Assembly: GCF_014705705.1 (NCBI RefSeq)
Contig: NZ_JACXLD010000005.1
Coordinates: forward strand, 62,001-126,000
DNA from: Spongiibacter pelagi
Lineage (GTDB): Bacteria; Pseudomonadota; Gammaproteobacteria; Pseudomonadales; Spongiibacteraceae
DNA: 64,000 nucleotides
Direction: 5' to 3'
Shown in pieces: positions 9,294 to 19,858 of the stretch. A program made the position numbers and the translations under genes. The notes under the pieces are model-generated. The model saw only the letters and a list, made by a program, of their open reading frames with translations. It made no database searches and was not told the origin of the DNA. The first letter of the stretch is position 1. Each line of letters begins with the position of its first letter.

Positions 9294-9686
9294 ATGGCTA
9301 AACCTAGCAAACAGGCGCCACGTAAAAAGGTCAAAAAGACCGTCGTGGACGGTGTGGCTCATATCCACGCCTCTTTCAATAACACCATCGTTACCATTAC
9401 TGACCGTCAGGGCAATACCCTGTCTTGGGCAACTGCTGGTGGCAGTGGTTTCCGCGGTTCACGTAAAAGCACTCCATTTGCAGCTCAGGTTGCAGCAGAG
9501 CGTGCCGGTACCGCCGCTAAAGACTACGGTCTGAAAAACCTTGATGTAGAAGTTAAAGGTCCAGGCCCAGGTCGTGAGTCAGCAGTTCGTGCATTGAACA
9601 ACTGCGGCTACAAAATCACCAATATCACTGACGTGACGCCCATTCCTCACAATGGTTGCCGTCCTCCCAAGAAACGTCGCGTGTAA
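9294..9686 (+). CDS. rpsK: 30S ribosomal protein S11
   Basis: S11 forms part of the platform near the E site. The 130-residue product contains [19 protein letters not shown] and the C-terminal signature [21 protein letters not shown] at 9294 follows AGGAAG. Standard alpha operon place apart from the long 5' spacer. Confidence 0.97.
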   Translation: MAKPSKQAPRKKVKKTVVDGVAHIHASFNNTIVTITDRQGNTLSWATAGGSGFRGSRKSTPFAAQVAAERAGTAAKDYGLKNLDVEVKGPGPGRESAVRALNNCGYKITNITDVTPIPHNGCRPPKKRRV

Positions 9687-9709
9687 TTAACAGTTGAGGA
9701 ATTTTTGAA

Positions 9710-10330
9710 ATGGCTAGATATCTGGGCCCAAGCTGTAAATTAGCAAGACGGGAAGGCACTGACCTGTTCCTGAAGAGTGGTGTTCGCCCACTGGATTCAA
9801 AATGTAAAGCTGAAACTGCACCCGGTGTACACGGTGCGCGTCGTGGTCGTCTGTCTGACTACGGTGTTCAGCTTCGCGAAAAACAAAAAGTTCGCCGTAT
9901 GTACGGTGTTCTGGAAAAGCAATTCCGCAGCTACTACAAAAAAGCTGCTCAGCGTAAAGGCGCCACTGGCGAAAACCTGCTGAAATTGCTGGAAGGCCGT
10001 CTGGATAACGTGGTTTACCGCATTGGTTTCGGTTCAACCCGTGCCGAATCCCGCCAGCTGGTATCGCACAAAGGTATTCTGGTAAATGGTAGCGTGGTAA
10101 ACGTGCCTTCTTACCAAGTTCAGCCTGGTGATGTGATCACTCTGCGTGAAAAAGCGAAGAAGCAACTGCGAGTTCAATCTGCGCTGGCTCTGGCTGCTCA
10201 ACGCGGTGACGTTGCGTGGATTGATGTAAACAGCGACAAAATGGAAGCGGTTTACAAAAATGCTCCAGATCGCAGCGATCTGTCAGCTGAAATTAATGAG
10301 CAGCTGATCGTCGAGCTTTACTCTAAGTAA
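9710..10330 (+). CDS. rpsD: 30S ribosomal protein S4
   Basis: S4 starts small-subunit assembly and, in E. coli, represses the alpha operon. The 206-residue protein starts [20 protein letters not shown]. The S4 RNA-binding domain ([20 protein letters not shown], about residues 98-117) is intact. Length equals E. coli S4. Second cysteine-containing segment [16 protein letters not shown] is of the zinc-free type. Confidence 0.97.
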   Translation: MARYLGPSCKLARREGTDLFLKSGVRPLDSKCKAETAPGVHGARRGRLSDYGVQLREKQKVRRMYGVLEKQFRSYYKKAAQRKGATGENLLKLLEGRLDNVVYRIGFGSTRAESRQLVSHKGILVNGSVVNVPSYQVQPGDVITLREKAKKQLRVQSALALAAQRGDVAWIDVNSDKMEAVYKNAPDRSDLSAEINEQLIVELYSK

Positions 10331-10361
10331 GCCTAACAATCACTAGATCACAGGTGAGCTA

Positions 10362-11363
10362 ATGCAAAGTGCAGTGAACGAATTTCTGACTCCACGAGTT
10401 ATCCAAGTTGAAGAACAAGGTGCGACTCGTGCGAAGGTAACTCTTGAGCCCCTCGAGCGTGGTTTTGGCCACACTCTGGGTAACGCACTCCGCCGCATTC
10501 TGCTGTCCTCTATGCCTGGCTGTGCGATCACCGAAGTAGAAATCGAAGGTGTTCAGCACGAGTACAGCGCGATTGAGGGTGTTCAGGAAGACGTGATTGA
10601 AATCATGCTCAACCTGAAAGATGTTGCTGTAGTACTGAATGAAAAAGACCAAGCGGTTCTGACTCTGAACAAATCTGGCGCTGGCGCTGTCACTGCAGGT
10701 GATATCCAAACGGACCACGATGTTGAGATTGTTAACCCAGACTTGGTTATCGCTAACCTCAACAGCACTGGCAAGCTGAACATGCGCCTGACCATCGGTC
10801 GTGGCCGTGGTTATGTGCCTGCTGATGCTCGCGACACTTCCGATGAAGAGACTCGCTCTATCGGTCGTCTGCAACTGGATGCCAGCTATAGCCCCGTTCT
10901 GCGTGTGAGCTATGTGGTTGAGAGTGCACGTGTTGAGCAGCGTACAGACTTGGATAAACTGGTTCTGGATCTGGAAACCAACGGTACCATCGACCCAGAA
11001 GAAGCGATCCGTCGTGCAGCGACTATTCTGCAACAGCAGTTGGCCGTGTTCGTTGACCTTGAAAGTGCTGGCGAAAGCGCACCTTCAAGAGAAGAGAATG
11101 AAGTTGACCCAATTCTGCTGCGCCCAGTAGATGATCTGGAACTGACTGTACGTTCTGCGAACTGTCTGAAAGCCGAGAACATTTACTACATCGGTGATCT
11201 GGTACAACGCACTGAAGTTGAGCTGCTGAAGACCCCGAACCTGGGTAAAAAGTCGCTTACCGAAATCAAAGACGTGCTTGCCTCACGCGGTTTGTCTCTG
11301 GGCCTGCGCCTAGACAACTGGCCACCGGCTAGCCTGAGAAATGATGATCGGGTTCTGGCCTAA
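10362..11363 (+). CDS. rpoA: RNA polymerase alpha subunit
   Basis: Alpha forms the dimeric scaffold for polymerase assembly and reads UP elements and activators through its C-terminal domain. The 333-residue protein has the N-terminal dimerisation domain ([21 protein letters not shown], about residues 28-48). An acidic linker follows, then the alpha-CTD ([19 protein letters not shown] and [13 protein letters not shown]). Length is typical of gammaproteobacteria. Lies 31 bp after rpsD. Confidence 0.98.
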   Translation: MQSAVNEFLTPRVIQVEEQGATRAKVTLEPLERGFGHTLGNALRRILLSSMPGCAITEVEIEGVQHEYSAIEGVQEDVIEIMLNLKDVAVVLNEKDQAVLTLNKSGAGAVTAGDIQTDHDVEIVNPDLVIANLNSTGKLNMRLTIGRGRGYVPADARDTSDEETRSIGRLQLDASYSPVLRVSYVVESARVEQRTDLDKLVLDLETNGTIDPEEAIRRAATILQQQLAVFVDLESAGESAPSREENEVDPILLRPVDDLELTVRSANCLKAENIYYIGDLVQRTEVELLKTPNLGKKSLTEIKDVLASRGLSLGLRLDNWPPASLRNDDRVLA

Positions 11364-11432
11364 GTTTTAGCCGGTACCAATCGATAGTACATGCTGAGAT
11401 AGCATCAACGTTTAATTTAAGGAATTGCAGCC

Positions 11433-11822
11433 ATGCGTCATCGTCATAGCGGCCGCCAACTGAACCGTAACAGCTCTCATCGCAAAGCGATGTTTCGCAA
11501 TATGACCGCTTCACTGGTTGAGCACGAACTGATTAAAACTACCCTGCCAAAGGCGAAAGAACTGCGTCGTTATGCAGAGCCTCTGATCACTCTGGCAAAA
11601 ACTGATAGCGTTGCTAACCGTCGTCTGGCGTTCAGCCGTCTGCGTAGCGACGAAGCTGTTGGTAAACTGTTCAACGAGCTGGGCCCCCGTTACAACGGTC
11701 GTCCCGGTGGTTACCTTCGCATCATGAAATGTGGTCTGCGTACTGGTGACAAAGCGCCTATGGCCTACGTTGAACTGGTAGACCGTCCACAAGTTGAAGA
11801 GACTGAATCCGACGAGGATTAA
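11433..11822 (+). CDS. rplQ: 50S ribosomal protein L17
   Basis: L17 lies near the exit tunnel. The 129-residue product begins [20 protein letters not shown], the family signature, and ends in an acidic tail. It is the last gene of the alpha operon and is followed by a strong intrinsic terminator. RBS AAGGA at 11419-11423. Confidence 0.97.
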   Translation: MRHRHSGRQLNRNSSHRKAMFRNMTASLVEHELIKTTLPKAKELRRYAEPLITLAKTDSVANRRLAFSRLRSDEAVGKLFNELGPRYNGRPGGYLRIMKCGLRTGDKAPMAYVELVDRPQVEETESDED

Positions 11823-11855
11823 GTTTCCTTTGCTGTGTAGACAGTAAATCAAAAG

Positions 11856-11882
11856 AAGCCGACCTAGTGTCGGCTTTTTTGT
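11856..11882 (+). terminator. Rho-independent terminator after rplQ
   Basis: AAGCCGAC, loop CTAGT, GTCGGCTT followed by a run of T. It ends the alpha operon 34 bp after rplQ. Confidence 0.85.
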
Positions 11883-11893
11883 TTTTGTTATTC

Positions 11894-11924
11894 AAAAAAA
11901 CGGGAGCTTTAATGCTCCCGTTTG
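11894..11924 (-). terminator. Rho-independent terminator after uvrA
   Basis: Read on the minus strand, CGGGAGC, loop ATTAAA, GCTCCCG is followed by seven T. It lies about 70 bp beyond the uvrA stop, back to back with the rplQ terminator. Confidence 0.8.
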
Positions 11925-11995
11925 TCGTTTTGCTATTTGGTTTCCGGGATGGCTCATTTCAGAGATATCCCAAAAGCCTCTGTTAGTGTTTGACT

Positions 11996-14821
11996 TTACG
12001 CCAACATGGGGCCTAAAAAGCGACCGGTATGGGAGTGTTCAATTGTAGCTACTTGCTCTGGGGTGCCTTCGGCAATAATTTGTCCACCGCCGCTGCCGCC
12101 CTCTGGGCCAAGGTCAATAATCCAGTCTGCGGTTTTAATGACATCCAGATTGTGTTCGATTACGACCACGGTATTGCCGTGATCGCGCAGTCGGTGCAGT
12201 ACAGTCAATAACAACTGAATATCTTCAAAGTGCAGGCCCGTGGTGGGCTCATCAAGAATGTATAGTGTCTTGCCGGTATCGCGTTTAGATAATTCTTTTG
12301 CCAGCTTGACCCGCTGAGCTTCACCGCCAGACAAGGTGGTTGCGGCTTGACCAAGACGAATATAACTCAAGCCAACATCCATCAGGGTCTGCAGTTTTTT
12401 ATAGATTGCCGGGATGTTTTCAAAAAACTGGGTGGCGTCTTCTACGGTCATCTCCAGCACTTCATGGATATTTTTACCCTTGTACTGAACCTCAAGGGTT
12501 TCGCGGTTATAGCGTTTGCCTTGGCAAATATCGCAGGCGACATAGACATCGGGTAAAAAGTGCATTTCAACTTTGGTAACACCGTCGCCCTGACAGGCTT
12601 CGCAGCGGCCACCTTTAACATTAAAGCTGAATCGACCGACTTTATAACCCCGAGAGCGAGCTTCTTCGGTACCTGAAAACAGTTCGCGAATACCGGTAAA
12701 GATGCCCGTGTAAGTGGCGGGATTAGAGCGCGGTGTCCGACCGATAGGACTTTGATCAATGTCGATACATTTATCAACGAGATCTAACCCCGTTATCGAT
12801 TTATAGGGCGCTGGTTTCAAGGTGGTGGCGCCATTGAGCTGTGTGGCCGCGAGTGGGAATAAGGTGTGATTAACGAGTGTAGATTTGCCGGAGCCGGATA
12901 CGCCCGTCACGCAGGTCATTAATCCCAGCGGGATATTCAGATCGACATTTTGCAGATTATTGCCGGTAGCGCCTTGTAATGAAATATAGCGCTCGGGCTG
13001 TGCTGGGTGTCGTTTTTTGGGAATCGCAATACAGCGCTCACCGGATAAGTATTGCCCGGTCAGGGAATTAGGATTGTTTAGAATATCGTCTAAGCGACCT
13101 TCTGCAACTACCTGGCCGCCGTGTACGCCCGCGCCGGGGCCAATATCAATAATATGGTCGGCGGTGCGAATCGCGTCTTCATCGTGTTCAACCACAATAA
13201 CGGTGTTACCGATATCGCGTAGATGACGAAGGGTATTTAACAGGCGTTCGTTATCGCGCTGGTGTAGGCCGATGGAAGGTTCGTCGAGAATGTACATCAC
13301 GCCCACTAGACCAGCGCCAATTTGGCTTGCAAGGCGAATACGCTGCGCTTCGCCGCCAGACAGGGTGTCTGCACTTCTATCCAGCGTGAGGTAATTGAGG
13401 CCCACATCAACCAGGAAACGCAGGCGGTCATTAATCTCTTTTAGAATTTTCTCAGCAATTTGGGCGCGGCGGCCGCTGAGCTGCAGCTGGCCGAAATACT
13501 CTTGCGCCACACCGACTGGCATGCCGTTAATTTCTGGCAGGGTTTGTTCGTGGATAAAGACATGGCGTGCTTCGCGCCGCAGGCGGGTGCCTTTGCAATC
13601 CGGACAGGACTGAGTGCTGAGGTATTTAACTAAATCCTCACGCACGGTCTGAGAGTCGGTATCGCGGTAGCGCCGCTCCATATTCGGGATAATGCCTTCA
13701 AAGCGGTGGGTGCGTTTAAAGCTGTCGCCACGGTCGTTGATGTAGGTGAAGGCAATTTCTTCATCGCCGCTGCCGTGCAGAATATGTTGCTGGTGCTGTT
13801 TGTCGAGACTCTCGAAAGGCGCATCAATATCAAAGCCGTAGTGCTCGGCGAGTGAGGTCAGCAAGTGAAAGTAATACACGCTGCGTTTATCCCAGCCGCG
13901 AATGGCGCCGGTCGCCAAACTCACTTCTGGATGAAGCACAATGCGGCTTTCATCGAAAAACTGGCGCACACCCAAGCCGTCACAACTGCCGCAGGCGCCC
14001 ATGGGGCTGTTAAATGAAAACAGCCGGGGCTCCAATTCACTCAGACTGTAGCCGCAGTGAGGGCAGGCAAACTTGGCGGAAAACACCAGTTCTTCGTCTA
14101 GGCTTTTATCCATGGGCGCAATAACGGCGATACCATCGGATAATTCCAGCGCAGTTTCAAAAGACTCGGCAAGGCGTTGGGCCAGATCGTCGCGAACCTT
14201 GATGCGATCAACGACAACTTCAATATTGTGTTTACGCTTTTTATCCAGTTCTGGGGCGTCATCAAGATCGGTAACGATGCCGTCAATGCGAGCGCGTACA
14301 AAACCCTGAGAGCGTAATTTCTCCAGAATATGTAAATGTTCGCCCTTGCGGTTTTTGACCACGGGGGCGAGTAGCATCAGCTTGCTGCCCTCAGGCAGAG
14401 CAAGTACGGCGTCGACCATTTGGCTTACCGTTTGTGCGCTAAGCGCGACTTCGTGGTCTGGGCAGCGCGGCTCACCCACGCGGGCAAACAAGAGCCGTAG
14501 GTAATCGTGAATCTCAGTAATGGTGCCGACGGTCGAGCGTGGATTATGCGACGTTGATTTTTGCTCGATAGAGATTGCCGGGGACAAACCGTCGATATGG
14601 TCGACATCGGGCTTGTCCATCATCGACAAAAATTGGCGTGCGTAGGTCGAAAGGGACTCGACATAACGTCGCTGGCCTTCGGCATAAAGGGTGTCAAAGG
14701 CAAGTGAGGACTTGCCCGAGCCAGATAAGCCGGTAACAACAACCAGTTTGTCGCGGGGAATTTCTAGGTCGATGTTTTTGAGATTGTGTGTTCGCGCGCC
14801 GCGAACAATGATGCGATCCAT
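11996..14821 (-). CDS. uvrA: Excinuclease ABC subunit A
   Basis: UvrA recognises bulky DNA lesions with UvrB in nucleotide excision repair. The 941-residue product has two ABC ATPase halves, with Walker [10 protein letters not shown] near residue 31 and GVSGSGKST in the second half. Two LSGGEAQR signatures and zinc modules built on paired CXXC (CPHCGY...CGSC and CEAC...CDIC) are present. Length is normal. It is divergent from the yajR-like gene with ssb beyond, the order I recall from Pseudomonas. Promoter at 14851-14880. Confidence 0.98.
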   Translation of the reverse strand: MDRIIVRGARTHNLKNIDLEIPRDKLVVVTGLSGSGKSSLAFDTLYAEGQRRYVESLSTYARQFLSMMDKPDVDHIDGLSPAISIEQKSTSHNPRSTVGTITEIHDYLRLLFARVGEPRCPDHEVALSAQTVSQMVDAVLALPEGSKLMLLAPVVKNRKGEHLHILEKLRSQGFVRARIDGIVTDLDDAPELDKKRKHNIEVVVDRIKVRDDLAQRLAESFETALELSDGIAVIAPMDKSLDEELVFSAKFACPHCGYSLSELEPRLFSFNSPMGACGSCDGLGVRQFFDESRIVLHPEVSLATGAIRGWDKRSVYYFHLLTSLAEHYGFDIDAPFESLDKQHQQHILHGSGDEEIAFTYINDRGDSFKRTHRFEGIIPNMERRYRDTDSQTVREDLVKYLSTQSCPDCKGTRLRREARHVFIHEQTLPEINGMPVGVAQEYFGQLQLSGRRAQIAEKILKEINDRLRFLVDVGLNYLTLDRSADTLSGGEAQRIRLASQIGAGLVGVMYILDEPSIGLHQRDNERLLNTLRHLRDIGNTVIVVEHDEDAIRTADHIIDIGPGAGVHGGQVVAEGRLDDILNNPNSLTGQYLSGERCIAIPKKRHPAQPERYISLQGATGNNLQNVDLNIPLGLMTCVTGVSGSGKSTLVNHTLFPLAATQLNGATTLKPAPYKSITGLDLVDKCIDIDQSPIGRTPRSNPATYTGIFTGIRELFSGTEEARSRGYKVGRFSFNVKGGRCEACQGDGVTKVEMHFLPDVYVACDICQGKRYNRETLEVQYKGKNIHEVLEMTVEDATQFFENIPAIYKKLQTLMDVGLSYIRLGQAATTLSGGEAQRVKLAKELSKRDTGKTLYILDEPTTGLHFEDIQLLLTVLHRLRDHGNTVVVIEHNLDVIKTADWIIDLGPEGGSGGGQIIAEGTPEQVATIEHSHTGRFLGPMLA

Positions 14822-14850
14822 ACCGGTTCCCGCTCGTGAGTCAGCCAGCC

Positions 14851-14880
14851 ATTATACGTGCCCGAGAAAAGTCAGTGCAA
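14851..14880 (-). promoter_or_regulatory. Predicted sigma70 promoter of uvrA
   Basis: On the minus strand TTGCAC (complement of 14875-14880), an 18-base spacer and a perfect TATAAT (complement of 14851-14856), 30 bases before the uvrA start. No CTG-N10-CAG LexA-type box overlaps it. Confidence 0.65.
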
Positions 14881-15024
14881 AGCGACATTGCGAAACTATT
14901 GGAAATCGCTTTGTTGAAAGCCGACATATCTGACAACACTGGGCTTTTGTGGGGTGGCTGCTAACTGTTAATATGACGCAGTTTTCTACGTGGTTTAGGC
15001 GTCTTTGGTTTGAGTTCTCACGCA

Positions 15025-16386
15025 ATGAATCCGATCGAGCGGCGCGCGGTTGCCTCGCTGGCGATTCTCTATGTTTTCCGAATGCTGGGCTTGTTCATGT
15101 TGCTGCCGGTACTGTCTCTGTACGCGGCGCAATATAAGTTGAGCACGCCTGCATTGGCCGGGCTGGCACTTGGCGTTTATGGCTTTAGTCAGGCCTTGTT
15201 GCAGATTCCGCTGGGTATGTTGTCTGACCGTATTGGCCGCAAGCCGGTAATTGTTGGTGGGCTACTGCTATTTATTGCCGGTGGATTTGTCGCCGCTGGG
15301 GCAGAAACGATCTACGGCGTTATTATTGGCCGGCTTTTGCAGGGTGCGGGAGCAATCGCCAGTACCCTAACGGCGTTATTGGCAGATGTGACCCGAGAGC
15401 AGCAGCGCAGCAAAGCGATGGCCGCAATCGGCGGTAGTATCGGTTTGTCTTTTGCGGTGGCGATGATTTTGGGGCCAATGCTGGCGGCCAAGCTGGGTAT
15501 CTCAGGCTTGTTTTTAACCACCTCGGCGCTCGCTGGAGTGGGGCTATTCATTACCCTCTTTATCGTGCCTTCGGTGCGAGTTCAAAGTACTGATCCGGCA
15601 GCCAAGCCCCTTGCTGGTCTACTTAAAAATTGCCTTACAGACGCGGGCCTAATGCGGCTGAATCTAGGTGTCTTTGCCTTGCATGCAATGTTAATGGCGA
15701 TTTTTGTGGTGGTGCCCACTGAGCTTGAGGCGGCGGGCCTGCCGCGCACGGGTCATTGGCATCTGTATTTGCCGGTGATGTTACTTTCGTTTCTTGCGAT
15801 GCTGCCTTTTATGATTTTTGCCGAGCGGGCGGGGCGTCAGCGCGAGTTATTTTTGCTGATTGTCGGTGTTATGTGCGGGGCCATGTTATTAGGCTTGGCG
15901 CAGGAAATTGATGCGCTAAACAGCGGCGTGCTCGGCTTAGGCTTAGTTCTGTTAGTGTTTTTCTTTGGCTTTAATTATCTCGAAGCGGCGCTGCCATCAC
16001 TGGTGAGCCGCGCCGTTCACGCCGGTGGTAAAGGCACTGCGATGGGCGTTTATGCCAGCTTTCAATTTATGGGAGCCTTTGTGGGTGGCCTTGTGGGGGG
16101 CTGGTTAAGCGGTCTTTGGGGTGGCGTCGCGGTATTTTTATTCGCTGCGATTTTAGCTGCCGCTTGGTTATTTGTAGCGTGGCCAATGCAGGGGCCGCAA
16201 AAAACGGAAAGTTTGACCTTGCACTGGGCGCTGGGAGCTTGGAATGCCGAGAAATTGCGGGAAGAAGTTTTGTCTCTGCCTGGCGCACTCGACATGACGG
16301 TATTTGAAGAGCAGCAGTTGGCCTATCTGCGTGTCTTGCCCGAATTCGACAGCGGGCAATTGCCCGGTGGAATCAATCACGATTGA
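15025..16386 (+). CDS. yajR: YajR-like MFS transporter with C-terminal YAM domain
   Basis: A 12-helix major facilitator, about 453 residues from the ATG at 15025. The start MNPIERRAVASL lines up with E. coli YajR (MTPGERRATWGL) as I recall it; a TTG at 15010 is a possible earlier start. The motif A loop GMLSDRIGRKP is at about residues 67-77. The last 60 residues (LREEVLSLPGALDMTVFEEQ and onward) form a short alpha/beta segment like the YAM domain of YajR, after the last membrane helix. Substrate unknown for the family. It lies between uvrA and ssb. Confidence 0.8.
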   Translation: MNPIERRAVASLAILYVFRMLGLFMLLPVLSLYAAQYKLSTPALAGLALGVYGFSQALLQIPLGMLSDRIGRKPVIVGGLLLFIAGGFVAAGAETIYGVIIGRLLQGAGAIASTLTALLADVTREQQRSKAMAAIGGSIGLSFAVAMILGPMLAAKLGISGLFLTTSALAGVGLFITLFIVPSVRVQSTDPAAKPLAGLLKNCLTDAGLMRLNLGVFALHAMLMAIFVVVPTELEAAGLPRTGHWHLYLPVMLLSFLAMLPFMIFAERAGRQRELFLLIVGVMCGAMLLGLAQEIDALNSGVLGLGLVLLVFFFGFNYLEAALPSLVSRAVHAGGKGTAMGVYASFQFMGAFVGGLVGGWLSGLWGGVAVFLFAAILAAAWLFVAWPMQGPQKTESLTLHWALGAWNAEKLREEVLSLPGALDMTVFEEQQLAYLRVLPEFDSGQLPGGINHD

Positions 16387-16489
16387 GATTTTGCGGTCGT
16401 AGTGAACCTTGCCTGAATCCGGTATAGTCAGGCGTAAGCGGCCGTGACATTCGGCTGATCAAGATAAAGATTAAGAAAGGAGTAGGCGC

Positions 16490-17005
16490 ATGGCGCGTGG
16501 TGTGAATAAAGTGATCCTGGTGGGCAATTTGGGGCAAGACCCTGAAACCCGTTATATGCCTTCCGGTGGTGCAGTAACCAATGTCACCCTCGCGACGAGT
16601 GAAACGTGGAAAGATAAACAGTCTGGCCAGCCACAAGAGCGCACCGAGTGGCACCGCGTAGTGTTTTTCAATCGCCTAGCTGAAATTGCCGGTGAATACC
16701 TGAAAAAAGGTTCAAAAGTTTACGTTGAAGGTTCTCTTCGTACTCGTAAATGGCAGGATCAGAGCGGCCAAGATCGCTACACTACTGAGATTGTCGCGGC
16801 GGAAATGCAAATGCTGGATAGCCGTGGTGGCGGTGACAGCTACGGCGGCGGCGATTCCTATGGTGGTGGTGCTAATTATGGTGGCGGCGCGCCGCAGCGC
16901 TCTGCTCCTCCGCAGCAGCAGCGTGCACCGCAGTCAGCTCCGGCGCAATCGGCGCCACCGGCTAGCGGTTTTGACGATAATTTTGACGATGATATTCCGT
17001 TCTAG
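16490..17005 (+). CDS. ssb: Single-stranded DNA-binding protein
   Basis: SSB protects single-stranded DNA and recruits repair and replication proteins. The 171-residue protein has an OB-fold in residues 1-110 ([19 protein letters not shown]). A glycine/serine/tyrosine-rich then proline/glutamine-rich linker follows, and the acidic tip [10 protein letters not shown] recruits partners. RBS AAAGGAG at 16477-16483. A GGCTCAC/GTGAGCC inverted repeat at 17037-17060 follows without a clear T-run. Confidence 0.97.
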   Translation: MARGVNKVILVGNLGQDPETRYMPSGGAVTNVTLATSETWKDKQSGQPQERTEWHRVVFFNRLAEIAGEYLKKGSKVYVEGSLRTRKWQDQSGQDRYTTEIVAAEMQMLDSRGGGDSYGGGDSYGGGANYGGGAPQRSAPPQQQRAPQSAPAQSAPPASGFDDNFDDDIPF

Positions 17006-17135
17006 ACTTTACCTTAATTAAAAGTGTCGTCCCTTAGGCTCACTCCGCCGGGCGTGAGCCGAGACTTTAAACCGGTTCTTGTGGTGCAAGGGCACCTGCA
17101 AGTTTTCTAAGATTTAATGGCGCGAGTGCCCGCTC

Positions 17136-17987
17136 TTGTCTTCTCCGCACACCATTCTGATTAGTCACCGTTGCGCTATTGCTGAGGCGCTGCGTCTGCA
17201 ATACCAATCCCGAGGTCGGGCGTTTATCGAGGTGGATGCCCATCAACGGGCAGCGCTTTCCGATGCTCAACTTGAATCCGCTGTCATTATTGATTTGTCT
17301 CTGAGCGTTGAGGCTGGCGAGGCGAGCTTTGCCGATACGGCAATAGCGGATTGGCAGCATTTTGTGGAGCGCTGCGCGGGGCGGGGTAGTAAATACTTAC
17401 TGCTTAGTGAGGGTCGTGTTTTATCGGCCGTCGAATTTGATCAAGCCTTGCATGAAAGTGCGGTGCCGGCACCAGTAGATGCTCTGGGGCATTTATTAAT
17501 GGCGGCGGAGGGGTTTCTGCTTAGTCAGCCTCAATTGCAGCCACTGGTGCTGCGCAGTGGGCCGATTATTTCCACCGGGGAAAATAATCTCCTCGCACAA
17601 TGTCTCGAATTATTGCGGCAAGAGCAGCCTCGAATCTTGGCAAGTCAGCATCGCTCCTGTCCCACGCCGGCGATAGATTTGGCGCGGGTGTTGTCGGCAA
17701 TGACGGATCAGCTGACTTGCGGCGCTGAGTGCCGAGGCGTATATCACTACAATAGCAGCGGCGCTTGCAGCTACTACGAGTTTATCGAAGTGGTTCATGC
17801 CTATGCTGCCCAGTTTTTGCCTGCCCAATCCCGTTTAACCGAGTCAGAGGCGGGGGAGTCGTGGTCACCTTGGGTGCCGGAGCTTTCCTGTCAGCGTTTG
17901 TTGGGCAGTTTTGGTATCAAGCAATTACCTTGGCGAGCGTGGTTGCCCAAGCTGATTAAGAATTTATGTGAGGATCAAAGCAAATGA
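17136..17987 (+). CDS. RmlD-like extended SDR protein, apparently without catalytic residues
   Basis: The C-terminal half reads like the dTDP-4-dehydrorhamnose reductase family. GVYHYNSSGACSYYEF matches the GIYHYAG..VSWCEF region, and PLVLRSGPIIS matches the RTSWVFS region. The N-terminus (TILISHRCAIAEAL) lacks the GxxGxxG dinucleotide motif. The segment where YGxxK should be (ALGHLLMAAEG) has Leu in place of both Tyr and Lys. The start is taken as TTG at 17136, as no good ATG is in frame. Its stop overlaps the moaB start (ATGA), so it is probably coupled to molybdopterin genes. Function unknown. Confidence 0.65.
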   Translation: MSSPHTILISHRCAIAEALRLQYQSRGRAFIEVDAHQRAALSDAQLESAVIIDLSLSVEAGEASFADTAIADWQHFVERCAGRGSKYLLLSEGRVLSAVEFDQALHESAVPAPVDALGHLLMAAEGFLLSQPQLQPLVLRSGPIISTGENNLLAQCLELLRQEQPRILASQHRSCPTPAIDLARVLSAMTDQLTCGAECRGVYHYNSSGACSYYEFIEVVHAYAAQFLPAQSRLTESEAGESWSPWVPELSCQRLLGSFGIKQLPWRAWLPKLIKNLCEDQSK

Positions 17988-18511
17988 GTGCCAGCGAAAA
18001 CTTTAGCCCGCTGGGTGTTGCGGTGCTGACGGTGTCTGATACCCGCACGGAAGACACTGACAGCTCCGGGCAGTTTCTAGCTCAGGCCTTACTCGAGGCG
18101 GGGCATCAGCTTGCAGATAAACGCATTGTAAAAGACGATATTTATCAAATTCGCGCGGTGTTGTCGGCGTGGATTGCCGATACCGATATTCAATCGGTCT
18201 TGGTCACCGGTGGTACCGGCTTTTCCGGGCGCGACTCAACCCCGGAAGCGGTTTCAGTTCTGTTTGATAAGCACATAGAAGGCTTTGGCGAAGTGTTCCG
18301 TGCGGTGTCTTTTGAAGAGATTGGTTCCTCAACAATCCAGTCTCGTGCTCTGGCGGGGTTGGCAAATAACACAGTGATTTTCTGTGTGCCGGGTTCTACC
18401 GGCGCTTGTCGCACGGCTTGGAATTCTCTGATTGCCCAGCAGTTGGATAGTCGCCATCGCCCCTGTAATTTCGTCGGGGTATTAAAAACGCGCCAACAAC
18501 AGACCTCCTGA
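17984..18511 (+). CDS. moaB: Molybdenum cofactor biosynthesis protein B
   Basis: MoaB/MogA proteins adenylylate molybdopterin before metal insertion. The 175-residue product has the MPT-binding signature [16 protein letters not shown] and [14 protein letters not shown]. It resembles E. coli MoaB along its whole length, including [17 protein letters not shown] and the final RPCNF segment. ATGA overlap with the gene before and a one-base overlap with moeA after indicate one transcript. Confidence 0.93.
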   Translation: MSASENFSPLGVAVLTVSDTRTEDTDSSGQFLAQALLEAGHQLADKRIVKDDIYQIRAVLSAWIADTDIQSVLVTGGTGFSGRDSTPEAVSVLFDKHIEGFGEVFRAVSFEEIGSSTIQSRALAGLANNTVIFCVPGSTGACRTAWNSLIAQQLDSRHRPCNFVGVLKTRQQQTS

Positions 18512-19737
18512 TGGCGCTGCGCTCGGTAGACGACACCCTCTCTGAATTACTGGCTGATGCGCGGCCGGTACCCCCGCGTGAAATTGCTCTTGATGAGGCA
18601 CTGGGTGCGGTTTTGGCTGCACCAGTGATTGCGCCCATTGCCGTGCCTCCCGCCGATAATAGTGCGATGGATGGCTATGCCCTGCGCTTTGCCGATTTCA
18701 CCGAAAATACCTGTCTGCCAATAAGCCAACGTATTCCCGCCGGTTGCGCGCCAATGCCGTTAGCGCCAGGAAGCTGTGCTCGATTGTTTACCGGGGCGGA
18801 AATCCCCGGCGGGGCGGATACTGTGGTGGCGCAGGAAGATACCGAGTTGCGTGACGCCGGCATTTGTATTCTCGCGTCTCCCAAGCAGGGGCAGCATATT
18901 CGGCCAAGGGGGCAGGATATTGCGCTGGGCGCAACACTGTTGGAAGCTGGCCATCGCCTTGCTGCGGTGGATTTGGGTTTGCTGGCGTCGGTGGGCGTTT
19001 CGCAAATCAGTGCTCGGGCTGGAATTCGGGTTGCGTTAATGTCGACCGGAGATGAGTTGCGTGAGCCGGGCGAGGCGCTGGAAAAGGGGGCGATTTATAA
19101 TTCCAATCGCCCCATGTTGTCTGCTTTGCTTAAACAGCTTGGCTGTGAAGTGATTGATCTGGGTATTGTTCGAGATAGTCCAGAGGCGACCCAAGAGGCG
19201 TTGGATCGCGCCCGCCGTGCTGCCGATGTGGTGATTTCTACTGGCGGTGTTTCCGTGGGTGAAGAGGATCATGTCAAAGCCCAAATCGAAAAAATGGGGC
19301 GACTGAGTTTATGGAAGCTGGCGATCAAACCGGGTAAGCCCTTAGCCTATGGTTGGTTGCCCAGAGCGAACGCGGCGAATGAGCGCGATGAAATTCCCTT
19401 CTTTGGCTTGCCCGGTAATCCGGTATCCAGTTTTGTGACCTTTAGTCTGCTAGTGCGGCCTTATTTGTTAAAAATGCTGGGGGCGCTCCAGTTTTTACCT
19501 ACATTGCACCGCGCTCGGGTTAATTTTGATTGGCCGAAAGCGGGGGGGCGTCAGGAATATTTGCGGGCTCGCGTGGCAGAAAAAAACGGCGAGTTCTGGG
19601 CAGATATTCATCCGCAGCAAAGTTCAGGTGCGCTGAGCTCGGTGGCTTGGAGTAATGCCTTGTTAGTGGTTCCGGTGGGAGCAACCTTCGCTAAGGGCGA
19701 ATGGGCGGAGTGTCTTTATTTAAAGGACATAACTTAA
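18511..19737 (+). CDS. moeA: Molybdopterin molybdenumtransferase MoeA
   Basis: MoeA inserts molybdate into adenylylated molybdopterin. The 408-residue protein has the N-terminal motif [10 protein letters not shown]. The MPT-binding domain contains LMSTGDEL and [14 protein letters not shown], then [13 protein letters not shown] before the C-terminal beta-barrel. Start ATG overlaps the moaB stop (TGATG). A bidirectional terminator follows. Confidence 0.95.
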   Translation: MALRSVDDTLSELLADARPVPPREIALDEALGAVLAAPVIAPIAVPPADNSAMDGYALRFADFTENTCLPISQRIPAGCAPMPLAPGSCARLFTGAEIPGGADTVVAQEDTELRDAGICILASPKQGQHIRPRGQDIALGATLLEAGHRLAAVDLGLLASVGVSQISARAGIRVALMSTGDELREPGEALEKGAIYNSNRPMLSALLKQLGCEVIDLGIVRDSPEATQEALDRARRAADVVISTGGVSVGEEDHVKAQIEKMGRLSLWKLAIKPGKPLAYGWLPRANAANERDEIPFFGLPGNPVSSFVTFSLLVRPYLLKMLGALQFLPTLHRARVNFDWPKAGGRQEYLRARVAEKNGEFWADIHPQQSSGALSSVAWSNALLVVPVGATFAKGEWAECLYLKDIT

Positions 19738-19795
19738 GGGACATGATTTAAGGGGTAAAGCTTGAGTGAGATGGCCCGAACCAAACTGTTTGTCC

Positions 19796-19829
19796 AATAA
19801 AAAAGCCCGCAAATGCGGGCTTTTTTATT
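19796..19829. terminator. Bidirectional terminator between moeA and fabB
   Basis: AATAAAAAAGCCCGC, loop AAAT, and its exact complement with a T-run on both strands. It serves moeA (plus) and fabB (minus), which converge here. Confidence 0.88.
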
Positions 19830-19858
19830 GCTTGGTGCTATTAGACAACGCTAACGGC

